Assembly (NCBI RefSeq): GCF_003112535.1
Contig: NZ_BEWA01000012.1
Coordinates: 434,001 to 498,000, forward strand
Origin: Streptomyces rishiriensis
GTDB lineage: Bacteria; Actinomycetota; Actinomycetes; Streptomycetales; Streptomycetaceae
Direction of reading: 5' to 3'
Length of the DNA stretch: 64,000 bases
Below, piece after piece: positions 53,484-61,164 of this stretch. A program made the position numbers and the translations under genes. Positions within the stretch are counted from its first letter, which is position 1. Each line of letters starts with the position of its first letter. The notes under the pieces are model-generated. The model saw nothing but the letters and a program-made list of their open reading frames with translations, did not search any database and was not told the DNA's origin.

Positions 53484-54185
53484 TCAGCCCACGGCGAGCA
53501 GGATCGCCAGCACGACGGCCCCCGCCGCGGCCGGGCCGAGGATCTCCCAGGCCCACCGGACGCTCACCTCGCCCTGCGCGCTCTCCTCCTTCTCCCGCGC
53601 CTCCCACAGCTCGCGCAGGTCGTCCATGGCCCGGTCGGCGCCGGCGCGCGCGGAACCGTCCGCGGCGGCGGCGCCTCCACGCCCGCCGCCGAACGCGCCG
53701 CGTCCGGCGGTGCGCCCGCCCCGGCCGTCCTGCCCGGCCGCCGCGCGCGACTCCCGGCGGTTCGCCCGCTTGCGGGCCCGCAGCGAGACGGGGATGGACC
53801 ACAGCTGGAACTTCGTCCCCGCCAGGGTGAGGACCTCGTTGGAGTAACCGGAGCGCAGCGTGGCGATCTGCCCCCAGGGCAGCACGATCACCCGGAAGGG
53901 GTTGCGCACCCGCATCCGGTCCTGACCGGCGTACACGGCGGGCCGCAGGGTCAGGGCGACGATCAGCGGGACGAGGAGGATCATCGTCGCGAGCGCCAGC
54001 CACGGGGTGCGCCCCTCGCCCGCGACGATCGCGTCGATGCCGAGCCAGCCGACCAGGGCGAGCAGCAGCACACCCCCGGCGATGCCCGCGGACGACCGGT
54101 ACACGCGGTCCCTGATCCCGGAACCCGGAGGTTCCGAAGGCCCCGAGGGCCGCGGCTCTGGTGACTGGTCTTCCGGGCTCGTCAT
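53484..54185 (-). CDS. Membrane protein with PH-like domain
   Basis: The protein has 233 aa. Two helices (SSAGIAGGVLLLALVGWLGIDAI and LALATMILLVPLIVALTL) are followed by a bacterial PH-like beta domain (QDRMRVRNPFRVIVLPWGQIATLRSGYSNEVLTLAG), a Gly/Arg/Ala-rich linker, and a third helix at the end (AAAGAVVLAILLAVG). This is the PH domain-containing membrane protein type common in Streptomyces. Function unknown. Confidence 0.82.
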   Translation of the reverse strand: MTSPEDQSPEPRPSGPSEPPGSGIRDRVYRSSAGIAGGVLLLALVGWLGIDAIVAGEGRTPWLALATMILLVPLIVALTLRPAVYAGQDRMRVRNPFRVIVLPWGQIATLRSGYSNEVLTLAGTKFQLWSIPVSLRARKRANRRESRAAAGQDGRGGRTAGRGAFGGGRGGAAAADGSARAGADRAMDDLRELWEAREKEESAQGEVSVRWAWEILGPAAAGAVVLAILLAVG

Positions 54186-54267
54186 GGGGCCGATTCTGCC
54201 CGACGCCCGCCGTCCGCTCATACGCGGAGCCCCGGCCCGCCATGAGCACCGGGACGACTTCCGGGGC

Positions 54268-54296
54268 TGTACACCCGCTACGCGCGTAGATATGCT
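54268..54296 (+). promoter_or_regulatory. deoC promoter with operator in the spacer
   Basis: TGTACA (54268-54273) and TATGCT (54291-54296) are separated by 17 bases. Transcription would start about 54303, the G of the deoC GTG, so the mRNA should be leaderless. The palindrome CTACGCGCGTAG at 54278-54289 fits exactly inside the spacer, where a bound repressor would exclude RNA polymerase. Confidence 0.75.
54278..54289. promoter_or_regulatory. 12-bp palindrome CTACGCGCGTAG in the deoC promoter
   Basis: This is identical to the site at 48615-48626 before the purine nucleoside phosphorylase gene. Similarity continues outside the core (GAT...GC on one side, comparing one site with the reverse complement of the other). 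I found no third perfect copy in the window. Confidence 0.75.
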
Positions 54297-54302
54297 CGTC
54301 TG

Positions 54303-55268
54303 GTGACCATGCCCACCAATGCACCCAGCGCGGCCCGCACCCTCTCGGACGTCACCTCGTCCGACAGCACGCTGCGCCGCTTCCTCCACGGGCTGCCCGG
54401 CGTCGACGCGGTCGGCCTGGAGGCGCGCGCCGCCGCGCTCGGCACCCGTTCCATCAAGGCGACCGCGAAGGCGTACGCCATCGACCTCGCCATCTCGATG
54501 GTCGACCTGACGACGCTGGAAGGCGCGGACACCCCGGGCAAGGTCCGGGCGCTCGGCGCGAAGGCGGTCCGGCCCGACCCGACCGACCGCACGGCCCCCT
54601 CCACGGCCGCGGTCTGCGTCTACCCCGACATGGTGGCCGTCGCCAAGGAGGCCGTCGCCGGCTCCGGCGTGAAGGTCGCCTCGGTCGCGACCGCGTTCCC
54701 GGCCGGCCGCGCCGCGCTCGACGTGAAGCTGGCCGACGTGCGTGACGCGGTCGGCGCGGGCGCCGACGAGATCGACATGGTCATCGACCGCGGGGCGTTC
54801 CTCGCGGGCAGGTACATGAAGGTGTACGACGAGATCGTCGCCGTGAAGGAGGCCTCGGGGGCGGCCCGCCTCAAGGTCATCTTCGAGACGGGCGAGCTGT
54901 CGACGTACGACAACATCCGGCGGGCGAGCTGGCTCGGCATGCTGGCCGGGGCGGACTTCATCAAGACGTCCACCGGCAAGGTCGCCGTCAACGCCACCCC
55001 CGCCAACACCCTGCTCATGCTGGAGGCCGTCCGCGACTTCCGTGCCCAGACCGGCGTCCAGGTCGGCGTGAAGCCCGCCGGCGGCATCCGCACCAGCAAG
55101 GACGCGATCAAGTTCCTCGTCCTGGTCAACGAGACCGCGGGCGAGGACTGGCTCGACAACCACTGGTTCCGCTTCGGCGCCTCCTCGCTCCTGAACGATC
55201 TGCTGATGCAGCGTCAGAAGCTGGCCACCGGCCGCTACTCCGGCCCCGACTACGTGACGGTGGACTGA
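54303..55268 (+). CDS. deoC: Deoxyribose-phosphate aldolase
   Basis: This enzyme cleaves 2-deoxyribose 5-phosphate to glyceraldehyde 3-phosphate and acetaldehyde. The protein has 321 aa, a long form of the class I aldolase. The Schiff-base lysine is about Lys221 in GADFIKTSTGK and the second lysine is in VGVKPAGGIR. Asp in GADEIDMVIDRG completes the proton relay. It starts a run of three co-directional genes with two aldehyde dehydrogenase homologues, which could oxidise the acetaldehyde made. The GTG probably begins a leaderless message. Confidence 0.95.
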   Translation: MTMPTNAPSAARTLSDVTSSDSTLRRFLHGLPGVDAVGLEARAAALGTRSIKATAKAYAIDLAISMVDLTTLEGADTPGKVRALGAKAVRPDPTDRTAPSTAAVCVYPDMVAVAKEAVAGSGVKVASVATAFPAGRAALDVKLADVRDAVGAGADEIDMVIDRGAFLAGRYMKVYDEIVAVKEASGAARLKVIFETGELSTYDNIRRASWLGMLAGADFIKTSTGKVAVNATPANTLLMLEAVRDFRAQTGVQVGVKPAGGIRTSKDAIKFLVLVNETAGEDWLDNHWFRFGASSLLNDLLMQRQKLATGRYSGPDYVTVD

Positions 55269-55273
55269 TCACC

Positions 55274-56722
55274 ATGGCATCCGCATTCACCTCCGCTTTC
55301 GAGTACGCACCGGCCGCCGAGTCCCGCTCGGTCGTCGACATCGCGCCCTCCTACGGCCTGTTCATCGACGGCGAGTTCACCGAGGCGGCGGACGGCAAGG
55401 TCTTCAAGACCGTCTCGCCGTCCACCGAGGAGGTCCTCTCCGAGATCGCCCAGGCGGGCGAGGCGGACGTCGACCGTGCCGTGCGTGCCGCCCGCAAGGC
55501 CTTCGAGAAGTGGTCCGCGCTGCCGGGCGCCGAGCGCGCGAAGTACCTCTTCCGCATCGCCCGCATCATCCAGGAGCGCTCCCGCGAGCTCGCCGTCCTG
55601 GAGACGCTGGACAACGGCAAGCCGATCAAGGAGACGCGCGACGCCGACCTGCCCCTGGTCGCCGCGCACTTCTTCTACTACGCGGGCTGGGCCGACAAGC
55701 TCGAGCACGCCGGGTTCGGGGCCTCGCCCAGGCCGCTGGGCGTGGCCGGCCAGGTCATCCCCTGGAACTTCCCCCTGCTGATGCTGGCGTGGAAGATCGC
55801 CCCGGCGCTGGCCACGGGCAACACGGTGGTGCTCAAGCCCGCCGAGACGACGCCGCTGTCCGCCCTCTTCTTCGCGGACGTCTGCCGCCAGGCGGGCCTG
55901 CCGAAGGGCGTCGTCAACATCCTTCCCGGCTACGGCGACGCGGGCGCTGCGCTCGTCGCCCACCCCGACGTGAACAAGGTGGCCTTCACCGGCTCCACGG
56001 CCGTCGGCAAGGAGATCGCGCGCACGGTCGCGGGCAGCCGCAAGAAGCTCACCCTCGAACTGGGCGGCAAGGGCGCGAACATCGTCTTCGACGACGCCCC
56101 GATCGACCAGGCCGTCGAGGGCATCGTCAGCGGCATCTTCTTCAACCAGGGCCAGGTCTGCTGCGCGGGCAGCCGTCTCCTCGTCCAGGAGTCGATCCAG
56201 GAGGAGCTGCTGGAGTCCCTCAAGCGCCGCCTGTCGACCCTGCGCCTCGGCGACCCGCTCGACAAGAACACCGACATCGGCGCGATCAACTCCGCCGAGC
56301 AGCTCTCGCGCATCACCGCCCTCGTCGAGCAGGGCGAGGCGGAGGGCGCGGAGCGCTGGTCCCCGGCCTGCGAACTGCCCACCTCGGGCTACTGGTTCGC
56401 GCCGACGCTGTTCACGAACGTCACCCAGGCGCACACCGTCGCCCGCGACGAGATCTTCGGCCCCGTGCTGTCGGTCCTCAGCTTCCGCACCCCGGACGAG
56501 GCCGTCGCGAAGGCCAACAACACGCCGTACGGGCTGTCGGCGGGCATCTGGACGGAGAAGGGCTCCCGGATCCTCGCTGTCGCGAACAAGCTCCGGGCCG
56601 GCGTCGTCTGGTCCAACACGTTCAACAAGTTCGACCCCACCTCGCCGTTCGGCGGTTACAAGGAGTCGGGATTCGGCCGCGAGGGCGGCCGCCACGGCCT
56701 GGAGGCGTACCTCGATGTCTGA
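55274..56722 (+). CDS. Aldehyde dehydrogenase
   Basis: The protein has 482 aa and is a complete NAD(P)-dependent aldehyde dehydrogenase: PWNFPLLML, LKPAETTPL, AFTGSTAVGKEI, the general base Glu262 in LTLELGGKGAN and nucleophile Cys296 in NQGQVCCAGSR, ending GGYKESGFGREGGRHGLEAY. It starts six bases after deoC, so acetaldehyde is the natural substrate to consider. With the overlapping next gene it resembles a split ALDH16-type two-domain protein. Confidence 0.92.
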   Translation: MASAFTSAFEYAPAAESRSVVDIAPSYGLFIDGEFTEAADGKVFKTVSPSTEEVLSEIAQAGEADVDRAVRAARKAFEKWSALPGAERAKYLFRIARIIQERSRELAVLETLDNGKPIKETRDADLPLVAAHFFYYAGWADKLEHAGFGASPRPLGVAGQVIPWNFPLLMLAWKIAPALATGNTVVLKPAETTPLSALFFADVCRQAGLPKGVVNILPGYGDAGAALVAHPDVNKVAFTGSTAVGKEIARTVAGSRKKLTLELGGKGANIVFDDAPIDQAVEGIVSGIFFNQGQVCCAGSRLLVQESIQEELLESLKRRLSTLRLGDPLDKNTDIGAINSAEQLSRITALVEQGEAEGAERWSPACELPTSGYWFAPTLFTNVTQAHTVARDEIFGPVLSVLSFRTPDEAVAKANNTPYGLSAGIWTEKGSRILAVANKLRAGVVWSNTFNKFDPTSPFGGYKESGFGREGGRHGLEAYLDV

Positions 56723-57602
56723 CCGACTGTCCGTGCTGAAGACCTACAAGCTGTACGTCGGCGGGAAGTTCCCGCGTTCCGAGAGCGGCCGGGTGTACGA
56801 GGTGACGGACTCCAAGGGCACGTGGCTGGCCAACGCGCCGCAGGCCTCCCGCAAGGACGCCCGTGACGCGGTCGTCGCCGCGCGCAAGGCGTTCGGCGGC
56901 TGGGCCGGGGCGACGGCGTACAACCGGGGCCAGGTCCTCTACCGGGTCGCGGAGATGCTGGAGGGCCGCAGGGCCCAGTTCGTCCGCGAGGTCGCCGACG
57001 CCGAGGGCCTGTCGAAGGCGAAGGCCGCCGAGCAGGTCGAGGCGACGATCGACCGCTGGGTCTGGTACGCGGGCTGGACCGACAAGATCGCCCAGGTCGT
57101 GGGCGGCGGAAACCCGGTCGCGGGCCCGTTCTTCAACCTCTCCTCGCCCGAGCCGACGGGCGTGGTCGCGGTCCTCGCCCCGCAGGAGTCGTCGTTCCTG
57201 GGGCTGGTGTCGGTGCTGGCCCCGGTGATCGCCACGGGCAACACGGCGATCGTGATCGCGAGCGAGCGGTCCCCGCTCCCGGCGCTCTCCCTGGGCGAGG
57301 TGCTGGCCACGTCGGACGTTCCCGGCGGCGTCGTCAACATCCTCTCGGGCCGCACGGCGGAGATCGCGGCGCCGCTGGCCGCGCACCAGGACGTCAACGC
57401 GATCGACCTGGCCGGCGCCGACGAGGCGCTGGCGAAGGAGCTGGAGATCGCGGCGGCCGACAACCTCAAGCGCGTCCTTCGTCCACAGCCTGTGGACGAC
57501 TGGGCGGCGGTTCCGGGCATCGACCGCCTGACGGCCTTCCTGGAGACGAAGACGGTCTGGCACCCCACCGGCTCGCTGGGCGCGTCCGGATCGTCCTACT
57601 AG
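56715..57602 (+). CDS. Non-catalytic aldehyde dehydrogenase-like subunit
   Basis: The protein has 295 aa, only the N-terminal (NAD-binding) part of an aldehyde dehydrogenase. YKLYVGGKFPRSESGRVYEV and the VLAPQESSFLGLVSVLAPVIATGN block align with the family, but ELGGK is replaced by KELEIAAADN, the catalytic half is missing, and the protein has no cysteine at all. It overlaps the catalytic gene by eight bases, so both are made together. ALDH16 proteins fuse such a pseudo-domain to a catalytic one. It probably has a structural or regulatory role. A strong terminator follows. Confidence 0.85.
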   Translation: MSDRLSVLKTYKLYVGGKFPRSESGRVYEVTDSKGTWLANAPQASRKDARDAVVAARKAFGGWAGATAYNRGQVLYRVAEMLEGRRAQFVREVADAEGLSKAKAAEQVEATIDRWVWYAGWTDKIAQVVGGGNPVAGPFFNLSSPEPTGVVAVLAPQESSFLGLVSVLAPVIATGNTAIVIASERSPLPALSLGEVLATSDVPGGVVNILSGRTAEIAAPLAAHQDVNAIDLAGADEALAKELEIAAADNLKRVLRPQPVDDWAAVPGIDRLTAFLETKTVWHPTGSLGASGSSY

Positions 57603-57659
57603 GCGCTCCAGGGCGCCCTCGGACGCCCTCCGGCACGTTTCGGGCGCCCCCGCAGACGC

Positions 57660-57701
57660 GGAAGCCGCGCCGTCCCTCCGTCCGGGGGCGGCGCGGCTTC
57701 C
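57660..57701. terminator. Hairpin terminator after the deoC operon
   Basis: A perfect 13-bp stem (GGAAGCCGCGCCG with its complement) encloses a 16-base loop, 57 bases after the last operon stop and before the convergent secreted protein gene. Confidence 0.8.
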
Positions 57702-57725
57702 GTGCGTGTGCCGTGCGGGGCGCGG

Positions 57726-58133
57726 TCAGCCGCCGAGCACCTTCGTGACGTCCCCCACCACCGGGATCGACCCGATCGACTGGGCCTGTGCCACCGGGCC
57801 GGTCAGCATCTGGGACGTCAGCGGCCGGAAGTCGGCCAGCTGGGTGCCGACGCCGTTGTCGAGGGGGTCGACGCCGGTGCCCGCCAGCGGGTTGGGCTTG
57901 AGACCGGCGACCGTGCCGGTGACGTACGACAGGGAGCCCAGCGCGCCCTGCAGTCCGGCCTGCGGGTCGATCTGGCCGATCGAGGTGGGCCTCGTCCGCA
58001 CCACGTCGGCGACGGGCCCGCCCGTGGCCGCGGCGGCGGTCCCGGCGCCCGCGCCCAGCGCCACTCCGGCGGTCGCGAGGGCGGCGAGGGCGCGCCGGCC
58101 GGTGGGGGTCTGGGGGGAGTCGTGTCGGGCCAT
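57726..58133 (-). CDS. Small secreted protein of unknown function
   Basis: The protein has 135 aa. A basic start and hydrophobic core (RRALAALATAGVALGAGAGTAAAA) form a signal peptide. The mature part (VADVVRTRPTSIGQIDPQAGLQGALGSLSYVTG, PVAQAQSIGSIPVVGDVTKVLGG) is Gly/Pro/Leu-rich, like the small secreted ATP-binding or cell-envelope proteins of Streptomyces. No Cys and no motif. The start context lacks a clear ribosome-binding site. Confidence 0.75.
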   Translation of the reverse strand: MARHDSPQTPTGRRALAALATAGVALGAGAGTAAAATGGPVADVVRTRPTSIGQIDPQAGLQGALGSLSYVTGTVAGLKPNPLAGTGVDPLDNGVGTQLADFRPLTSQMLTGPVAQAQSIGSIPVVGDVTKVLGG

Positions 58134-58261
58134 CGTCGATGCCGCCTTCTGCTGCGCAAGGTGATCCGGTCGACACGAAGGGTAGTTGAGGTGTGACGCG
58201 CGCATCAAAGCCGACCCGCGGGGTCGTTGACGGCAGGGGGGATGCCTCACACTGGTGTCCC

Positions 58262-58900
58262 GTGACCTCCCCTCCGCCCATACCCACGCGAGTCGTGCTG
58301 CTCTGCGGCCCTTCCGGCTCCGGCAAGTCCCTGCTCGCCGCCCGTTGCGGCCTTCCCGTGCTGCGGCTCGACGACTTCTACAAGGAGGGGGACGACCCGA
58401 CGCTGCCGCTGGTCGCGGGGAGTTCCGACATCGACTGGGACCACCCCGGCTCGTGGGACGCGGACACGGCCGTCGCCGCGATCGTGGAACTGTGCGGCAC
58501 CGGCCGTACGAACGTTCCCGTGTACGACATCTCGCTCAGCGCCCGCACGGGCGAGGAGGAGATCGGGATCGGGCGGACGCCGCTGTTCATCGCGGAGGGC
58601 ATCTTCGCCGCCGAGATCGTGAACCGCTGCCGGGAGCTGGGCGTCCTGGCCGACGCGCTGTGCCTGAGCCGCGGGCCGGTGAAGACGTTCCGGCGCCGCT
58701 TCCTGCGCGATCTGAAGGAGGGCCGCAAGTCGGTGCCCTTCCTGCTGCGCCGCGGCTGGCGGCTGATGCGCGCCGAACGCTCCATCGTGGCCCGCCAGAC
58801 CGCGCTGGGCGCGTACGCGTGCGACCGCGACGAGGCGATGGACCGGCTGGCCGCCGCGGCGGCGGGCGACCGCACCCCGACGGCGCGCACGACCGTCTGA
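58262..58900 (+). CDS. Uridine kinase-like P-loop phosphotransferase
   Basis: The protein has about 212 aa. The P-loop LLCGPSGSGKSLLAA opens the fold, followed by LRLDDFYKEGDD and DIDWDHPGSWD, the uridine/cytidine kinase substrate motifs, and LFIAEGIFAAEIV. A C-terminal basic segment (FRRRFLRDLKEGRKSVPFLLRRG) replaces the usual lid. Phosphorylation of uridine is possible, which would fit the nearby nucleoside genes. The start is uncertain: GTG 58262 or an upstream GTG at 58193. Confidence 0.82.
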   Translation: MTSPPPIPTRVVLLCGPSGSGKSLLAARCGLPVLRLDDFYKEGDDPTLPLVAGSSDIDWDHPGSWDADTAVAAIVELCGTGRTNVPVYDISLSARTGEEEIGIGRTPLFIAEGIFAAEIVNRCRELGVLADALCLSRGPVKTFRRRFLRDLKEGRKSVPFLLRRGWRLMRAERSIVARQTALGAYACDRDEAMDRLAAAAAGDRTPTARTTV

Positions 58901-58917
58901 CCCGGCGCACACGAAGA

Positions 58918-58956
58918 AGCGGGACTGGACGGACCCCCCGGCCCTCCAGTCCCGCT
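58918..58956. terminator. Hairpin terminator after the kinase-like gene
   Basis: A 12-bp stem (AGCGGGACTGGA with its complement) has a 15-base loop and is followed by a CT-rich run (CCTTCTCGTTCCCC). It lies 17 bases after the stop. Confidence 0.75.
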
Positions 58957-59091
58957 CCTTCTCGTTCCCCCGTGCTTCCCCTTTTTCCCCCGGACCCCCG
59001 GGTGGTGCTTCCCCCGTGCTTGCGCGGTACCGCTCCCCGACGTCCCCCGTCGGGTCCCCCCGGTACCGCTCCCCCGTGCTTCCCCCGTTCA

Positions 59092-59114
59092 CCGGCTCCG
59101 CCGAGCGGAGCCGG
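59092..59114. terminator. Hairpin terminator for sigQ
   Basis: A perfect 10-bp stem (CCGGCTCCGC with GCGGAGCCGG) has a three-base loop, 17 bases beyond the sigQ stop on the minus strand. The region between the two hairpins (58957-59091) is made of CCCCCGTGCTT-type low-complexity repeats. Confidence 0.7.
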
Positions 59115-59131
59115 CCCCACCCCGTTCACCC

Positions 59132-59875
59132 TCAGGCGACAAGCTCCCCGAAGGCGTCCTCCTCGTCACGGCCGAAGCTGAGGACCTCGTCCTCGCGCAG
59201 CCGGCGCAGGGAGCGCCAGATGCTCGACTTCACCGTGCCGACACTGATGTCGAGGATCTCCGCGATCTCCGGGTCGGTGCGGCCCTCGTAGTAGCGCAGG
59301 ACCAGCATCGTCCGCTGGAGTTCGGGCAGCCGGGCCAGCGCCTGCCACAGGACCGCGCGCAGTTCCGTGCCGCGCATCGCGTCCGTGTCGCCGGGCGTCT
59401 CCGGCAGTTCCTCGGTCGGGTACTCGTTCAGCTTGCGGCGGCGCCACGCGCTGATGTGCAGGTTGGTCATGGTCCGGCGGAGGTATCCGCCGACCGCGGC
59501 CTTGTCGCTGATGCGCTCCCATGCCCGGTAGGTCGAGAACAGTGCGCTCTGCAGCAGGTCCTCGGCCTCGAAGCGGTCGCCGGTGAGGTGGTAGGCGGTG
59601 GCGTACAGGGAGGCGCGGCGCTCCTGGACGTAGGCGGTGAACTCCGCCTCGGTCAGGGAGCGACGCTCCCCCGAGCCCTCCCCGTACGCGGCTCCCCCCT
59701 GAGCCGCCCGTTCCCCCGCGTCGACCACCGCCATCAAGGCGGTGTGCTGACGCCCGGCGCCACGACCGCACCCCCGAGCGGTCACCGCGCCGGACTTCTC
59801 GGAACCCCGGTTCACGTCGTGCAGACGCGTGACGACTGCGACTGCGTTGGTGCTCATACCGTGCAGCGTGTTCAT
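59132..59875 (-). CDS. sigQ: ECF/SigQ-type RNA polymerase sigma factor
   Basis: The protein has 247 aa. Region 2 (about 77-145) contains LYATAYHLTGDRFEAEDLLQSALFSTYRAWERI; region 4 (about 185-235) contains ALARLPELQRTMLVLRYYEGRTDPEIAEILDISVGTVKSSIWRSLRRLRE. The first 70 residues are a Gly/Arg/Ala-rich extension not needed for the fold. It faces the AfsQ1/AfsQ2 genes as in S. coelicolor, where sigQ is a target of AfsQ1. The start MNTLHGMSTNA agrees with the known protein as I recall it. Confidence 0.92.
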   Translation of the reverse strand: MNTLHGMSTNAVAVVTRLHDVNRGSEKSGAVTARGCGRGAGRQHTALMAVVDAGERAAQGGAAYGEGSGERRSLTEAEFTAYVQERRASLYATAYHLTGDRFEAEDLLQSALFSTYRAWERISDKAAVGGYLRRTMTNLHISAWRRRKLNEYPTEELPETPGDTDAMRGTELRAVLWQALARLPELQRTMLVLRYYEGRTDPEIAEILDISVGTVKSSIWRSLRRLREDEVLSFGRDEEDAFGELVA

Positions 59876-60486
59876 CTCGCGCCCCCCGTCGTGGACTTAC
59901 GGTGTTCGGTCTCTCACGTCGGCCCGGCTTCGCTGTGCTGTTCGGCGTCGCCCTGCCTTGTGACGAAAAGATTGCCCGCGCCACTTCATCGCCGTGTCCG
60001 CCGACTGTCACAGACCTGTCACAGGGGCCTGTCACGGCAGGCGCACAGATCGCCCACAGCCGTGCGCAGTACGGCAGTCGGCCCGGTCCTCGCAGGTCAT
60101 GGCTCCTCTTCGCCCTGCTTCACGCGTCCCGCCCGCGCCGCCGGGCGCAGGCCGGTTGTGTTCGACGAGCACGCGGGCCTCCCGCGCGGGTTCCTGACGG
60201 TCCGGACGGGCCCGCGCGGCGGGCTGCGGGGGTGGCTGGTTCCGTCCGATCCGGCCGCACACCCGGCCCCGCGCCCCCGCGAGGAACGGCTCGGACTGTT
60301 CGAAACCGCAGGTCCGCGGGTTGCGGACCGGCTGGACGCGGGTCCTCGGCACAGGCGGTCGCGGGACGCGGCCGGCCCGCCGCACGCCCCGCGCGCCGCC
60401 GAAACCACCCCGCTCCGGCACCCGCGCCCGGACGGGCACCGCCCCACAGGTCGAACGACAGCCCCCTCATGGGCCAGAATGAGCCC
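59876..60486. other. sigQ-afsQ1 divergent regulatory region
   Basis: These 611 bases separate the divergent starts of sigQ and afsQ1. I see no gene: open frames are Arg/Pro-rich and overlap each other. The sigQ-proximal half is relatively AT-rich and carries the AfsQ1-like box at 60007-60035. Confidence 0.75.
60007..60035. promoter_or_regulatory. AfsQ1-box direct repeat cluster
   Basis: Three GTCAC pentamers occur at 60007, 60018 and 60031. The first pair has a six-base spacer, matching the published AfsQ1 consensus GTnAC-n6-GTnAC; the third follows after eight bases. The site lies 132 bases before sigQ and 452 before afsQ1. In S. coelicolor AfsQ1 binds this intergenic region. GlnR recognises a related sequence. 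Confidence 0.8.
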
Positions 60487-61164
60487 GTGCCTTCCCTGTT
60501 GCTGATCGAGGACGACGACGCCATCCGTACGGCCCTGGAGCTCTCACTGACGCGCCAGGGACACCGGGTGGCGACCGCTGCGAGCGGTGAGGACGGTCTG
60601 AAGCTGCTGCGCGAGCAACGGCCGGATCTGATCGTGCTGGACGTGATGCTGCCCGGCATCGACGGTTTCGAGGTGTGCCGTCGCATCCGGCGCACCGACC
60701 AGTTGCCGATCATCCTGCTCACCGCGCGCAGTGACGACATCGACGTGGTCGTCGGGCTGGAGTCCGGCGCCGACGACTACGTCGTCAAGCCCATCCAGGG
60801 CCGGGTGCTGGACGCCCGGATCCGGGCCGTGCTGCGGCGCGGGGAGCGGGAGTCGAGCGACGCGGCCACCTTCGGCAGCCTCGTCATCGACCGTGCCGCG
60901 ATGACGGTGACGAAGAACGGCGAGGACCTCCAGCTCACCCCGACCGAGCTGCGGCTGCTGCTCGAACTGAGCCGGCGGCCCGGCCAGGCGCTGTCCCGGC
61001 AGCAGTTGCTGCGGCTGGTGTGGGAGCACGACTACCTGGGCGACTCGCGGCTGGTGGACGCCTGTGTCCAGCGGCTGCGGGCCAAGGTGGAGGACGTGCC
61101 GTCGTCCCCCGTCCTGATCCGTACCGTGCGCGGCGTCGGCTACCGCCTGGACGCCCCTCAGTGA
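60487..61164 (+). CDS. afsQ1: Response regulator AfsQ1
   Basis: The protein has 225 aa and belongs to the OmpR/PhoB family. The receiver domain (1-115) has acidic pocket residues E8-D11 and phosphorylation Asp52 in LIVLDVMLPG, with T and K at LLTARSDD and DYVVKPIQG. The C-terminal winged helix includes LTPTELRLLLELSRRPGQALSRQQLL and DACVQRLRAKVED. In S. coelicolor AfsQ1 activates antibiotic genes and sigQ, in glutamate-rich conditions, and cross-talks with GlnR. The GTG start is coupled to afsQ2 downstream. Confidence 0.95.
   Translation: MPSLLLIEDDDAIRTALELSLTRQGHRVATAASGEDGLKLLREQRPDLIVLDVMLPGIDGFEVCRRIRRTDQLPIILLTARSDDIDVVVGLESGADDYVVKPIQGRVLDARIRAVLRRGERESSDAATFGSLVIDRAAMTVTKNGEDLQLTPTELRLLLELSRRPGQALSRQQLLRLVWEHDYLGDSRLVDACVQRLRAKVEDVPSSPVLIRTVRGVGYRLDAPQ

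Noticed and set aside
52774..54324. Long minus-strand frame across the 53-kb repeat region
   Set aside because: It is a by-product of hexamer repeats (Arg/Val and Gly/Cys runs), overlaps the well-supported PH-like membrane gene, and has no recognisable domain.
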